Positions 7,989-19,290 are shown, counted from the first letter of the stretch. The stretch: DNA of 64,000 nt from an uncultured Atopobiaceae bacterium (GCA_934792625.1 CAKVON010000009.1:1-64000); one strand, 5' to 3'. Numbers and translations are program-made. Notes: generated from the sequence alone by a model not told the origin.

Positions 7989-8765
7989 ATGGAGGCGACC
8001 ACGACGTCGATGGTGTTTGGCCTCACGCTCGAGGACCTTCTGGGTAGGGGCATCACGCTTGCCGTGGCGGTCGTGGTGGCGTCGGTCGTCTGCCACCTGT
8101 TGGTGCGCGTGGCGCGTCGCGCGCTCGACCAGTCCAACCTGCCCTCGGCATCCATCTTCGTCAACCTGCTTCGTGCCGTGGTGTGGGCCTTCGCGCTGCT
8201 GTCGGTGCTCGAGCCCGTCTTTGGCATCAAGCCGACCGCCATGATGGCCGCCCTGGGCGTGACCTCGCTGGTCATCACCTTTGGCATGCAGGACACCGTC
8301 TCCAACGTGGTGGCGGGACTGGGACTTATGGCAGGCCGCGTCGTGCAGCCGGGCGACGCCGTCGAGATCTCGGGCTTTGCGGGGGTCGTCACCGACGTCA
8401 ACTGGCGCAGCACAACCGTGCGCGACCGCAACGGCTGCGAGCAGGTGATCCCCAACGCGGTGCTCAACAAGACCGCGCTCACCAGGCTCACGCCCACCTC
8501 GTCGACGCTTGTCGACCTCGTCGTGGCGGTTCGCGCCGACGCCGACCCGCGCGAGGTCGAGCGCTTCCTTCTGGACGCCTGCTCGTCCGGGCTGGGCGAC
8601 ACCCTCGTGGCCGGCCAGCCCGCCTGCGTCGCCTTCACGGGCTCGGACGCCTATGGGGTCGAGTGCCACGTCTACATGCACGTGAGGGCGGACGCCGGCG
8701 CGGCGGGGGCCAAGGACGCCGTGATGCGTCGCGTCATGGGCCAGCCCTGGCTTGCCTGCGCGTGA
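7989..8765 (+). CDS. mscS: Small-conductance mechanosensitive channel (MscS family)
   Basis: 258 residues. Three hydrophobic stretches can be seen at about 15-40, 60-78 and 88-115; the third, with ALGVTSLVITFGMQDTVSNVVAG, is the pore-lining TM3 typical of MscS. It is followed by the beta domain segment VQPGDAVEISGFAGVV and the conserved VIPNAVL. The channel opens under membrane tension and releases solutes in hypo-osmotic shock. Start ATG 7989 is chosen because GGGGGAGG precedes it; the frame is open further upstream without a ribosome site. Single gene. Confidence 0.9.
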   Translation: MEATTTSMVFGLTLEDLLGRGITLAVAVVVASVVCHLLVRVARRALDQSNLPSASIFVNLLRAVVWAFALLSVLEPVFGIKPTAMMAALGVTSLVITFGMQDTVSNVVAGLGLMAGRVVQPGDAVEISGFAGVVTDVNWRSTTVRDRNGCEQVIPNAVLNKTALTRLTPTSSTLVDLVVAVRADADPREVERFLLDACSSGLGDTLVAGQPACVAFTGSDAYGVECHVYMHVRADAGAAGAKDAVMRRVMGQPWLACA

Positions 8766-8863
8766 CCTGTTGCCGCGGGCGTCGGCGCTGTTCCGCACTC
8801 GTGCGTAACGATACCGATTGTTTACACGACAATGCATGAAATATCGCGTACAATGCAACCCGA

Positions 8864-8895
8864 CCTTTAAGGACGGTACGGAGATACCGATAAGG
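8864..8895 (+). promoter_or_regulatory. PyrR-binding RNA element (anti-antiterminator)
   Basis: Basal stem CCTT (8864-8867)/AAGG (8892-8895) encloses an upper hairpin GGTA-CGGAGA-TACC. This matches the known PyrR element shape, CCTTTAA followed by a hairpin with a CNGNGA-like loop and closing AAGG. Confidence 0.75.
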
Positions 8896-8937
8896 GCAAT
8901 GCGTTCGCAGCGCGAGACACCTGACATGCCCCGTCGG

Positions 8938-8974
8938 AAGTATCCGCCTCGACAGAGGTGGGTGCTTCTTTTTT
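8938..8974 (+). terminator. Attenuator terminator of the carAB leader
   Basis: A 13-bp stem (8938-8950 with 8955-8967, several G-U pairs), loop GACA, then CTTTTTT. It lies 80 nt before carA and 43 nt after the PyrR element. Confidence 0.85.
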
Positions 8975-9053
8975 GGCCCGCGGGACCGCGACTCCCCGCG
9001 GGCCACGGGGCGCCAAGGCGTCTTCGCCATGCGACGCAGGAAGGGATTTGCCA

Positions 9054-10340
9054 ATGAACCTGCTCGTAAGCGAGGCCAAGGCGCAGGACGGCTCGTTCGC
9101 GCCCGGCCACGGTGGCAACGGGGCGCTTCTGGCCATCGAGAACGGCATGGTGTTGGAGGGGCGTGCGGCAGGCGCGCCCGGCGAGGCCTTCGGCGAGATC
9201 GTCTTCAACACCTCGATGGTCGGCTACCAGGAGATCGTGAGCGACCCGTCGTATGCGGGCCAAATCGTCACGCTGACCTACCCCCAGGTCGGAAACTACG
9301 GCATCAACGAGAGGGACATGCAGGCCCGCGACCTGCACCTGCGCGGCCTCGTCGTGCACGACATGTGCTGCGAGCCCAGCAACTGGCAGTCGGTCACGAG
9401 CCTGCCCGACTTCCTCTGCGAGCGCGGCGTCGTCGCGATCCAGGACGTCGACACCCGCGCGCTGACCCTGGCCATCCGCGAGGGCGGCGCCATGCGCGCG
9501 GCCATCTCGACCACCGACCTCGACCCCGTCTCCCTTCTCGCCCGCGTGCGCGCCTCCGAGCCGATCGCCGACCACAACCACGTGGCCGACGTCTCGACAT
9601 CCGAGCGCTACGTCGTGCCCGCCAAGGGCGAGCGTCGTCACTCGGTCGTCGCCTACGACTGTGGCGAGAAGTACGGCATCGCCCGTCGTCTTGCCGCGGT
9701 GGGCTGTGAGGTCACCGTCGTGCCGTGGGACACCCCGGCAGAAGACGTGCTGGCACTCGCGCCGGACGGCGTGTTCTTCTCCAACGGCCCTGGCGACCCG
9801 GCAAGCGTCCCGGGCGTGGCCCGGGCCGTGCGCGCCTGCCTGGGCAAGCTGCCCGTGTTTGGCATCTGCCTGGGCAACCAGGTCATCTCGATGGCGGCGG
9901 GTGGCAGGATCGAGAAGCTCCCGTACGGGCACCACGGCGGCAACGAGCCGGTCATGAACCTGCTCACCGGGCAGGTGGAGATCACCGCCCAGAACCACAA
10001 CTACGGCCCCGTGTTCCCGAGCTTCGGGCCCCTGGTGCCGCAGCTGTCCGGCGGCGTGTCCGAGCACGTGGACGACCTGCGCCTCTGGAGCGAGCGCCGC
10101 ATCGCGCCGGTCGTCGACAGCGAGCGCTACGGGCGCATCCGGCTGACCCACGTCAACCTCAACGACGGCACCCCCGAGGGAATCCAGTTCCTCGACGTGT
10201 CGGCCTTCTGCATGCAGTATCACCCCGAGGCCAAGCCCGGCCCCAACGACTCGACCTATGCCTTCGTCGCGTTCGCGCGCCTGATGGACGGCGAGCCCGA
10301 CTACCTTGCCATCGACGTTCGCGAGGGGAGGTGCTTCTAG
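9054..10340 (+). CDS. carA: Carbamoyl-phosphate synthase small (glutaminase) subunit
   Basis: 428 residues. It hydrolyses glutamine and channels ammonia to CarB for pyrimidine and arginine synthesis. The N-terminal CPSase small-chain domain is followed by a class I glutamine amidotransferase with nucleophile Cys272 in FGICLGNQ and the His/Glu pair near the C-terminus (MQYHPEA). The N-terminus is about 25 residues longer than E. coli CarA. Start ATG 9054 follows CAGGAAGGG. Only the stop codon separates it from carB. Expression is probably set by the PyrR-type leader. Confidence 0.96.
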   Translation: MNLLVSEAKAQDGSFAPGHGGNGALLAIENGMVLEGRAAGAPGEAFGEIVFNTSMVGYQEIVSDPSYAGQIVTLTYPQVGNYGINERDMQARDLHLRGLVVHDMCCEPSNWQSVTSLPDFLCERGVVAIQDVDTRALTLAIREGGAMRAAISTTDLDPVSLLARVRASEPIADHNHVADVSTSERYVVPAKGERRHSVVAYDCGEKYGIARRLAAVGCEVTVVPWDTPAEDVLALAPDGVFFSNGPGDPASVPGVARAVRACLGKLPVFGICLGNQVISMAAGGRIEKLPYGHHGGNEPVMNLLTGQVEITAQNHNYGPVFPSFGPLVPQLSGGVSEHVDDLRLWSERRIAPVVDSERYGRIRLTHVNLNDGTPEGIQFLDVSAFCMQYHPEAKPGPNDSTYAFVAFARLMDGEPDYLAIDVREGRCF

Positions 10341-13562
<3,222 letters not shown>

Positions 13563-13564
13563 GC

Positions 13565-13589
13565 GGGCGTCGCCTGCCAGGCGACGCCC
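13565..13589. terminator. GC hairpin after carB
   Basis: Perfect 11-bp stem GGGCGTCGCCT/AGGCGACGCCC with a 3-nt loop and no T-run, just behind the carB stop and before the convergent HAD gene. Confidence 0.5.
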
Positions 13590-13645
13590 CCGCGCGGTGG
13601 CAGGCGTGTCGCGGCGGCAGGCCCACGCGTCGGATGCGTCGAGCG

Positions 13646-14350
13646 CTAGCCCACGATCGCGGCGGCGAGCATGTTCGCGTCGCTCGCGATCGTGGCGGCG
13701 CCCGCCGACACCAGGGAGTCGTGGGTCCTGAAGCCCCAGTCCACCGCGATGCAGGGCAGGCCCGCGTTTCGCGCGGTCAGAAGGTCGATCTCGGAGTCGC
13801 CCACGTAGACGGCAGACGCCGGGTCCGCCCCCAGCTCGTCGAGGACGCGCAGGGTCGAGTCGGGCGCGGGCTTGCGGCGAACGCCCTCGCACTCGCCGAC
13901 GGCCGCGTCCAGAAGACCGCCGAAGTGGGTCTTGGCCAGACGCTTGACCTCGGGGTCCATCTTGTTGGACACCACGGCGCAGGCGATGTCGGACTCGCGC
14001 AGGGCTCCCAGCAGCGCCACGATGCCCGGGAAGGGCCGCGTAAGCTCGCAGCAGTGCTCGGCATAGCGCGCCTTGAAGGCGCCGAGCACGCGGGCGACCT
14101 CGGCCTCGCTCACGCGCGGGTCGCCCGCGCCCACCGACTCGGTGGCGGACGCGTCGGTGCCCGTCTCGGCCACCAGCGCGCGGGTCACGGCAACCTGCGC
14201 GCCGCTGCCAAAGAAGTGGCGGACGTCGTCGCAGCCCCAGTCGCAGGCGTGCCCTGTCTGCGACAGCGCCCATACCATCGCGGCCGTGAGGTCGCCGATC
14301 GTGTCCAGGATCGTGCCGTCCATGTCGAATACAACCGTCTTGTACGCCAT
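13646..14350 (-). CDS. HAD-superfamily phosphatase, phosphoglycolate phosphatase-like
   Basis: 234 residues. HAD motif I DMDGT has the nucleophile Asp9; motif II is VVSNK, motif III lysine in RRKPAPDS, and motif IV VGDSEID. The alpha-helical cap (residues 15-85) and overall length fit the Gph/PgmB subgroup. Substrate is uncertain: phosphoglycolate or another small phosphate ester. Start ATG 14350 is the first that keeps the conserved beginning; a longer frame to 14395 is possible. A TATAGT -10-like hexamer on the minus strand sits at 14407-14412. Confidence 0.8.
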   Translation of the reverse strand: MAYKTVVFDMDGTILDTIGDLTAAMVWALSQTGHACDWGCDDVRHFFGSGAQVAVTRALVAETGTDASATESVGAGDPRVSEAEVARVLGAFKARYAEHCCELTRPFPGIVALLGALRESDIACAVVSNKMDPEVKRLAKTHFGGLLDAAVGECEGVRRKPAPDSTLRVLDELGADPASAVYVGDSEIDLLTARNAGLPCIAVDWGFRTHDSLVSAGAATIASDANMLAAAIVG

Positions 14351-14518
14351 CGTCCGGAAGCCCCCAACAGCTCGTGTCGCTCTCGCGTCGCCCATTTCCG
14401 ATTGCGACTATAGGACGCGCGTTCGCCCGCCTGGGCCTCGCCCGCGCATCCACACGCGCTGCCCATCCGTCGCCTGCGGCCCTGCCCCGCGACAACAACA
14501 GGCCCCGCGGCAACAAGA

Positions 14519-14552
14519 AAGCCCTTCTCGGCAGGTTGGCCGAGAAGGGCTT
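14519..14552 (-). terminator. Terminator built from two inverted dispersed motifs
   Basis: Perfect 12-bp stem GCCCTTCTCGGC (14521-14532)/GCCGAGAAGGGC (14539-14550). On the minus strand it is followed by TTTCTTG, so it ends the small gene at 14578-14817. Both arms are copies of the window-wide motif. Confidence 0.8.
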
Positions 14553-14577
14553 CGAACGATCCGTGTTGGGCGTCCGA

Positions 14578-14817
14578 CTACATCGAGGCCTCGAGGGCAT
14601 CGTAGTAGTCGACTTCCTCATCGGAGGCCAGGGCGCGGCCGGGGTTGTTGGGGTCGACGTAGCGCTGCTTGTAGACGTGCGCCGCGCCGCCGATGTTGCG
14701 GTCGCCGATCTGCTGGTAGATGCGTGCGGAGAATGCCGCGCGCTTGGCCATGCCGTCGAGGATGCGCTGCTTCTCGGAGCGGTTCATGGTCGCGATGGCG
14801 TCGATGTCGAACTCCAT
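14578..14817 (-). CDS. Small conserved-looking protein of unknown function (79 aa)
   Basis: 79 residues, acidic at both ends (MEFDIDAIATMNRSEKQR... and a DEEVDYYDALEASM tail) with a basic middle. I do not recognise a family. Support for a real gene: ATG 14817 has GGGAGG in front, codon usage matches neighbours, and a strong terminator follows the stop. No signal peptide or membrane segment. It is divergent from queH. Confidence 0.6.
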   Translation of the reverse strand: MEFDIDAIATMNRSEKQRILDGMAKRAAFSARIYQQIGDRNIGGAAHVYKQRYVDPNNPGRALASDEEVDYYDALEASM

Positions 14818-14970
14818 GGTGCCTCCCTGGTCGTTGGGTACGTTGCCGTTCCTGACAAAGTGCACCCCAAATGGTATCGGGCCGCAACGCGTCTGTCGGC
14901 CTTGCGCCGGACGTTGCGCAAGCTTCGGAAGGTTTCGCGCACGCTCGCGCGAGCGACCTGCGACCCGCCC

Positions 14971-15010
14971 GTCCTTCTCGGCATGCAATACAATGCCTGC
15001 AGAGAAGGAC
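14971..15010 (+). promoter_or_regulatory. queH promoter embedded in an inverted dispersed motif
   Basis: GTCCTTCTCGGCATGC and the facing arm ending GAGAAGGAC form an imperfect inverted repeat, with a TACAAT -10 (14989-14994) exactly between the arms. This looks like an operator over a promoter; the start of queH is 59 nt on. Confidence 0.6.
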
Positions 15011-15052
15011 GCGCCGCCGCAAGGCTGCGCCCGATGCGATGGGGGAGGGGAC

Positions 15053-15655
15053 ATGACGACACCGCTTGCGCTGCACGCGTGCTGCGCGCCGTGCTCGCTC
15101 GAGCCCGTCCGCCTGCTGCGCGAGGAGGGCTTCGAGCCCACCATCATCTGGACGAACCCCAACATCCAGCCAGCCGCCGAGCATGACCTGCGCCTGGCCA
15201 CGCTTCTGGCCTGGGCCGACGAGGCGGGGCTTCCCGTGGTCGTGGCGGGCTGCGACCGCGACGCGTGGGAGCGTACCGCGGCCCCCATGGGGATGCGGCG
15301 CGAGGCGCGCTGCCGCGCCTGCTATGCCGTGCGCCTTGCCGAGGCGTGCCGCGTCGCGCGCGAGAGGGGCTTTGCGCACGTGTCTACCACGCTCGTGGTC
15401 TCGCCCTACCAGCTGTTCGACGTCTGTCGCGACGTGTTGGACGCCTGTGCCGGGCGCGAGGGGCTCGAGGTCGTCTGGCGCGACTTCCGGCCGTACTACC
15501 CCGAGGCCACAGACTGGTCCCGCGAGCTGGGCATGTACCGCCAGAACTACTGCGGCTGCCGCTTCTCGGCGGCCGAGGCGGCCGTCGAGCGCCACGAGCG
15601 CCGCGACGAGCGCAAGCGCGAGCGGGAGCTCAGGCGGCGGCAGGCCCGGGCATAA
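15053..15655 (+). CDS. queH: Epoxyqueuosine reductase QueH
   Basis: 200 residues. Vicinal Cys10-Cys11 with Cys14 in HACCAPCS, plus Cys87/Cys90 (CRAC) and Cys167/Cys169 (YCGCRFS), are the conserved cysteines of the QueH (DUF208) family, a metal-cluster enzyme that reduces epoxyqueuosine to queuosine in tRNA, replacing the cobalamin enzyme QueG. The C-terminal 25 residues are very basic, plausible for tRNA contact. Start ATG 15053 follows GGGGGAGGGG. The neighbours queA and tgt are the two preceding steps, which supports the call strongly. Confidence 0.93.
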   Translation: MTTPLALHACCAPCSLEPVRLLREEGFEPTIIWTNPNIQPAAEHDLRLATLLAWADEAGLPVVVAGCDRDAWERTAAPMGMRREARCRACYAVRLAEACRVARERGFAHVSTTLVVSPYQLFDVCRDVLDACAGREGLEVVWRDFRPYYPEATDWSRELGMYRQNYCGCRFSAAEAAVERHERRDERKRERELRRRQARA

Positions 15656-15753
15656 GGCCGCACGACCCGCCCGCGAACGGCTAGACTGTCGTGGCGGAAA
15701 ACGACTGTACGGGGCGTGGGCTCCTCGCGCCCCTCTTTGTGTGGAGGAACCCA

Positions 15754-16983
15754 ATGCGCACCGACGACTTCGACTACGACCTTCCCGACGAGCTCATCGC
15801 CCAGGCTCCCGCCGAGCCGCGCGACTCCTGCCGCCTGCTGGTGCTCGACCGCGACGGCGGCTCCGGTGCCACCGACCTTGCCCGTCCGATCGCCGACGGC
15901 GGCTCGGTCGAACACCGCGTGTTCTCCGACATCGTCGACTACCTCGAGCCGGGCGACCTTCTCGTCGCAAACCGCACCCGCGTGATGCCCGCGCGCCTGG
16001 TGGGCCGCAAGCACGGTACGGGCGGGGTGGCCGAGACCCTGCTGCTCAAGCGCCGCGAGGACCTCGACGCGGCTGGGCGCGTGTGGGAGTGCCTGGTCAA
16101 CCCTGGCAAGCGCCTTCGCCAGCCGGGCATCGTCATCGACTATCGCGCCGGCGGCGCCCACGCGCCCGAGACGGCCGAGGTCGTGCTCACCGGCACGATC
16201 ATGGACTTCGTCGAGGACTCCAAGGGCGGGCGCCTCGTGCGCTTCGACCCCTGCGGGACCGACCCCGCCACCGGAGAGCCGCGCACCCTCGACCAGGCGA
16301 TTCACGCGGCGGGCCATGTGCCCCTGCCGCCCTACATCACGCAGTACGAGGGCGATGCCGAGAAGTACCAGACGGTCTACGCGATGAGCGAGGAACACTC
16401 CGCCGCCGCGCCCACGGCCGGCCTGCACTTTACCCCCGAGCTGATCGAGCGCCTCAAGGCGCGCGGCATCGGCTGGGCCACCGTCGAGCTCGAGGTGGGC
16501 ATCGACACGTTCCGCCTGGTGACCGAGGACGACCCGACACAGCACGTGATGCACACCGAGCGCTATCACGTGGGTGCCGACGTGGTCGAGGCCGTGCACG
16601 CGACCAAGGCCGCGGGTCACAGGGTCGTCGCCGTCGGCACGACGGCCGTCCGCTCGCTGGAGAGCGCCTTCGATCCCGAGGCGACGGCGTCCGAGCCGCC
16701 CGTGGTGGCCAGGCGCTTCGAGGGCCGTCCCGACGGTGCCGACACCCTCGGCCGCGGCGACCTCATGGTGCGTGCGGACGCAACCACGCAGCTGTTCCTC
16801 ATGCCCGGCAGCACCTTCCATGTGGTGGACGCCCTCATCACTAACTTCCACGTGCCGCGCTCGACCCTCATGATGCTCGTCTCGGCGCTCGCGACCCGCG
16901 ACCAGATCATGGGTGCCTACGACGAGGCCGTCCGCGAGCGCTACCGCATGCTCAGCTTTGGCGACGCGATGCTCATTAGGTAG
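15754..16983 (+). CDS. queA: S-adenosylmethionine:tRNA ribosyltransferase-isomerase
   Basis: 409 residues, longer than the common ~345-365. It transfers and rearranges the ribose of SAM onto preQ1 in tRNA to give epoxyqueuosine. Family landmarks: FDYDLPDELIAQ at the start, LLVANRTRVMPARL, YQTVYA followed by APTAGLHFT, and the end segment TNFHVPRSTLMMLVSA. The extra length sits mainly in residues 80-180 and 295-330. Start ATG 15754 follows GGAGGAACCCA; TAGACT at 15682-15687 is a likely -10. It is the step before QueH, whose gene is 98 nt upstream. Confidence 0.95.
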   Translation: MRTDDFDYDLPDELIAQAPAEPRDSCRLLVLDRDGGSGATDLARPIADGGSVEHRVFSDIVDYLEPGDLLVANRTRVMPARLVGRKHGTGGVAETLLLKRREDLDAAGRVWECLVNPGKRLRQPGIVIDYRAGGAHAPETAEVVLTGTIMDFVEDSKGGRLVRFDPCGTDPATGEPRTLDQAIHAAGHVPLPPYITQYEGDAEKYQTVYAMSEEHSAAAPTAGLHFTPELIERLKARGIGWATVELEVGIDTFRLVTEDDPTQHVMHTERYHVGADVVEAVHATKAAGHRVVAVGTTAVRSLESAFDPEATASEPPVVARRFEGRPDGADTLGRGDLMVRADATTQLFLMPGSTFHVVDALITNFHVPRSTLMMLVSALATRDQIMGAYDEAVRERYRMLSFGDAMLIR

Positions 16984-16992
16984 TCGCGCAGG

Positions 16993-17102
16993 TCGCCGCT
17001 TGCCGCCATGCCGGGCACTTCGCCGCTTGCCGCCATGCCAGGCAAACGGGCTTTCTTACCGTCGGCGTCGCGCCTGCGCCAGGCAAACGGGCTTTCTTAC
17101 CG
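16993..17102 (+). repeat. Tandem repeats downstream of queA
   Basis: Two layers. A 20-bp direct repeat TCGCCGCTTGCCGCCATGCC lies at 16993-17012 and 17020-17039. Overlapping its end, a 25-bp unit (GCCAGGCAAACGGGCTTTCT plus TACCG) occurs twice, at 17037-17061 and 17078-17102. The second unit is the reverse form of the GTAAGAAAG repeats at 17258-17324. Confidence 0.85.
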
Positions 17103-17136
17103 CGTTATTTGCCCCGACGCTCGAGTCAGATCTACG

Positions 17137-17180
17137 AAAACGCCCGCCCGAGGACTGTCGCGTCCTTAGGCGGGCGTTTT
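17137..17180. terminator. Bidirectional terminator between queA and the coiled-coil gene
   Basis: AAAACGCCCGCC arm and GGCGGGCGTTTT arm: the stem has an A-run on one side and a T-run on the other, so it can end transcripts from both directions. It lies in the middle of the repeat-rich gap. Confidence 0.85.
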
Positions 17181-17257
17181 ACCTGCTGTTTTGTAAGTCG
17201 GTTCCAATTGCTGGGCAATCAGAGTCGAGAGCGTGTGTCCCTGGCCGATTGTTCCAC

Positions 17258-17324
17258 CGTAAGAAAGTCCCATTTCCCGGCAGCGGAGGGAGTCTCGGTG
17301 TAAGAAAGCCCTCTTTCCCGGCAG
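17258..17324 (+). repeat. Two copies of GTAAGAAAGYCC...TTTCCCGGCAG
   Basis: Copies at 17259-17284 and 17299-17324 share GTAAGAAAG, then YCC, TTTCCCGGCAGCG. The 17.0 kb pair is the same family inverted. The rest of the gap 16984-17429 shows no coding sequence. Confidence 0.75.
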
Positions 17325-17429
17325 CGACGGCGGTGTCGCCGTCCGCGGCGCCAGCGTCGACCGTGGCCGTGATCGCAGCCGCGACCGCGGCCACCCGAAC
17401 ACGGGACACGGCGGCAGTCGGTCGGGCGC

Positions 17430-18707
17430 CTAGCGGCCGATGACGCCCGTGGCCAGAAGGATCACCAGGACGAGAAGGACCACGGCCAGCACCGCGACGG
17501 CCACGAACAGGGCGCGGGAGCGCTTGGTGCGCTCGCGCAGGCTCTTCTCGGCACCTTCGAGCGTCTCGACCTGGCGCTGCTGCACGACGAAGGCGGCCTG
17601 CTGGTCGCCGATGGACTCGCGCAGCTCGACGGTCTTCTCGGGTGTCGCGTGGACCTCGTTTGCCTCGTCGAGAAGCTCCTGGGCCTTCTGCGCGTCGCGC
17701 TGGGCGGCGTCGCGGCGCTTGGAGGCGGCTCGCTCGTCGTTCGAGAGGTCGACCACCTGGTCGTCGAGCTCCTTCTCGGCAGTGCGGGCCTGCTTGGAGA
17801 GACCCTCGAACTCCTCCTTGCGCTTGGCGGAGTCGGCCTTTGCCGCCTCGTGCTGCTGCTCGGCGTCCTCCAGCGACTTGCGCTGGGTGTACAGGTGCGT
17901 CTGGGCGTTCTCGAGTGCCTGCTGGGCCTGGGCCGCGACGGTGGTGACGTCGGACTCGGCGGCTGCCACGCGGGCGGTCTCGGTGGCGATCGACTCGCGC
18001 AGCTCGGCGGCGACGCGCGCCTGGTCGGGGTCGGTCTCGATCGCGGCGAGCTGGGTCTTGAGCTTGGAGAGGCGGTCGCGCGCGTTGGCGAGCGCCTGCT
18101 CGGCCGATGCGGTGCGTGCGTCGCGCTTGGAGGTGGCGTCGGCCACTTGGCCCTCGGCCGTCTTCACGGCACGGCGCGCCTCGGACAGCGCCTTGGCGGC
18201 GTCGTCGGTGCGGCCGCGGGCGGCGTCGGCCAGGTCCTTGTAGGGGGCAAGGCGCTGCGCGTTGTCCTTCTTGAGGGCATCGAGGCGCGCCTTGAGCTCG
18301 TCGCGCTCCCGTCCCAGCCTGATTGCCTCGGCGTCGGCCTGGTCGCCCTCGCGGCTCGCGCGCGCCAGCTCGGCCGTCTGCTCGGCGACGATCTGGTCGT
18401 AGCGAGACTCGACGTCCACGCGGCGGTCGAGCACCCTCTGGTCGGCGTCGATCTGCTTGCGGATGGCCTGGAGGCGTGCGCGGGCCGAGGCGGACTGCTT
18501 GGCGGCGCGCCTCACGTCGCGCATTGCCGAGAAGCCCGCGGCCACGGCACCCGCGCCACGCGCCGCCATGGCGGCGGCAGCGGCGGGCGCGCCCTCGGGC
18601 GTGGCACCCTCCCGGGCGTTGTCGGGCGCTTCGGGCGTCTCGGGAGCCGTGCCCGTTGCCTGGGTGGCGTCGTCTGTCGTGGGGAGGTTGTCGCTCGAGG
18701 TATCCAT
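17430..18707 (-). CDS. Tail-anchored coiled-coil membrane protein, function unknown
   Basis: 425 residues. An Ala/Pro/Thr-rich N-terminus (1-60) leads into a long, nearly continuous coiled coil (about 75-395), rich in Ala, Arg, Glu and Gln with heptad-like spacing. One C-terminal transmembrane helix (about 402-422, LFVAVAVLAVVLLVLVILLA) ends four residues before the stop. So most of the protein would sit in the cytosol anchored by its tail, if orientation follows the tail-anchor rule. I recognise no enzymatic motif; a scaffold or envelope role is speculation. ATG 18707 is preceded by TTGGAG; a TTG at 18719 is the alternative start. Confidence 0.75.
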   Translation of the reverse strand: MDTSSDNLPTTDDATQATGTAPETPEAPDNAREGATPEGAPAAAAAMAARGAGAVAAGFSAMRDVRRAAKQSASARARLQAIRKQIDADQRVLDRRVDVESRYDQIVAEQTAELARASREGDQADAEAIRLGRERDELKARLDALKKDNAQRLAPYKDLADAARGRTDDAAKALSEARRAVKTAEGQVADATSKRDARTASAEQALANARDRLSKLKTQLAAIETDPDQARVAAELRESIATETARVAAAESDVTTVAAQAQQALENAQTHLYTQRKSLEDAEQQHEAAKADSAKRKEEFEGLSKQARTAEKELDDQVVDLSNDERAASKRRDAAQRDAQKAQELLDEANEVHATPEKTVELRESIGDQQAAFVVQQRQVETLEGAEKSLRERTKRSRALFVAVAVLAVVLLVLVILLATGVIGR

Positions 18708-18802
18708 CGCGTGCTCCAATGCGTCGCATACGTTGATTGCTATTGGTCATTTTCCCGCAAAGAGGACAGGCCGGTTACGCGAACATGACTTTTCCAGTCT
18801 GC

Positions 18803-18846
18803 TACGATACGTGGAAGGGGAAACGAACAGACCGTTTGTTCCGTTC
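18803..18846 (+). promoter_or_regulatory. ptsH promoter region with imperfect inverted repeat
   Basis: -10-like TACGAT at 18803-18808, followed by GGAAACGAAC (18819-18828) facing GTTTGTTCC (18834-18842), then CGTTCG. This may be an operator just after the transcription start. No good -35 seen. Confidence 0.4.
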
Positions 18847-18865
18847 GAAAATAAGGGAGTACGCT

Positions 18866-19138
18866 ATGGTTTCGAAGCAGACCACCATCATCAACGCGAC
18901 CGGCCTTCACGCCCGTCCCGCCTCCGCCTTCGTCATGGAGGCCAAGAAGTATCAGTCCGACATCACCATCAAGGACGTCAACAAGGACGGCGCCGCCGCC
19001 AACGCCAAGTCCATCATGATGATCCTGGCCGCCGGCCTGGGCACCGGCACCACCGTCGAGGTCTCCTGCGACGGTCCCGACGAGGCCGAGGCCCTGGACG
19101 CCCTCGTCGCCCTCATCGACAGCGGCTTCGGCGAGTAA
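18866..19138 (+). CDS. ptsH: HPr phosphocarrier protein
   Basis: 90 residues with the canonical GLHARPAS active site (His15) and the regulatory serine segment AKSIMM (Ser49). It relays phosphate from enzyme I to EIIA proteins; Ser phosphorylation, where HPr kinase exists, would tune catabolite control. It matches general HPr better than the fruK-linked paralogue at 2694. Start ATG 18866 with AAGGGAG upstream. It sits alone between the divergent coiled-coil gene and tgt, far from ptsI. Confidence 0.95.
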   Translation: MVSKQTTIINATGLHARPASAFVMEAKKYQSDITIKDVNKDGAAANAKSIMMILAAGLGTGTTVEVSCDGPDEAEALDALVALIDSGFGE

Positions 19139-19204
19139 GCGCCAGCCAGCACCTGTCTTCTTGCGCCCGGTGCCGCTTGCGGTGCCGGGCGCTCTTCGTA
19201 CGCC

Positions 19205-19239
19205 GCACTTCTCCGCATCAGTTGCCTGCCGAGAAGTGC
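19205..19239. repeat. Inverted pair of dispersed motifs between ptsH and tgt
   Basis: GCACTTCTCCGCA (19205-19217) faces TGCCGAGAAGTGC (19227-19239) across a 9-nt loop: a stem of 13 positions with one mismatch. No T-run follows. It may stop or process the ptsH transcript. Confidence 0.7.
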
Positions 19240-19290
19240 GGGCCACCCGAGAGTTGCGGCCGCGTGTGGCCGCGTTTGGAGCCGACCAGC

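Larger units (their letters stand above)
8766..9053 (+). promoter_or_regulatory. carAB leader region with PyrR-type attenuator
   Basis: A 288-nt leader before carA. A TACAAT -10 lies at 8849-8854, then the PyrR-like RNA element and a strong terminator hairpin, then carA. This is the layout of pyrimidine attenuation: UMP-bound PyrR holds the element and lets the terminator form. The pyrR gene itself is outside the window. Confidence 0.75.

Noticed and set aside
16993..17324. CRISPR array
   Set aside because: Only four units, in both orientations, with uneven spacing and no cas genes.
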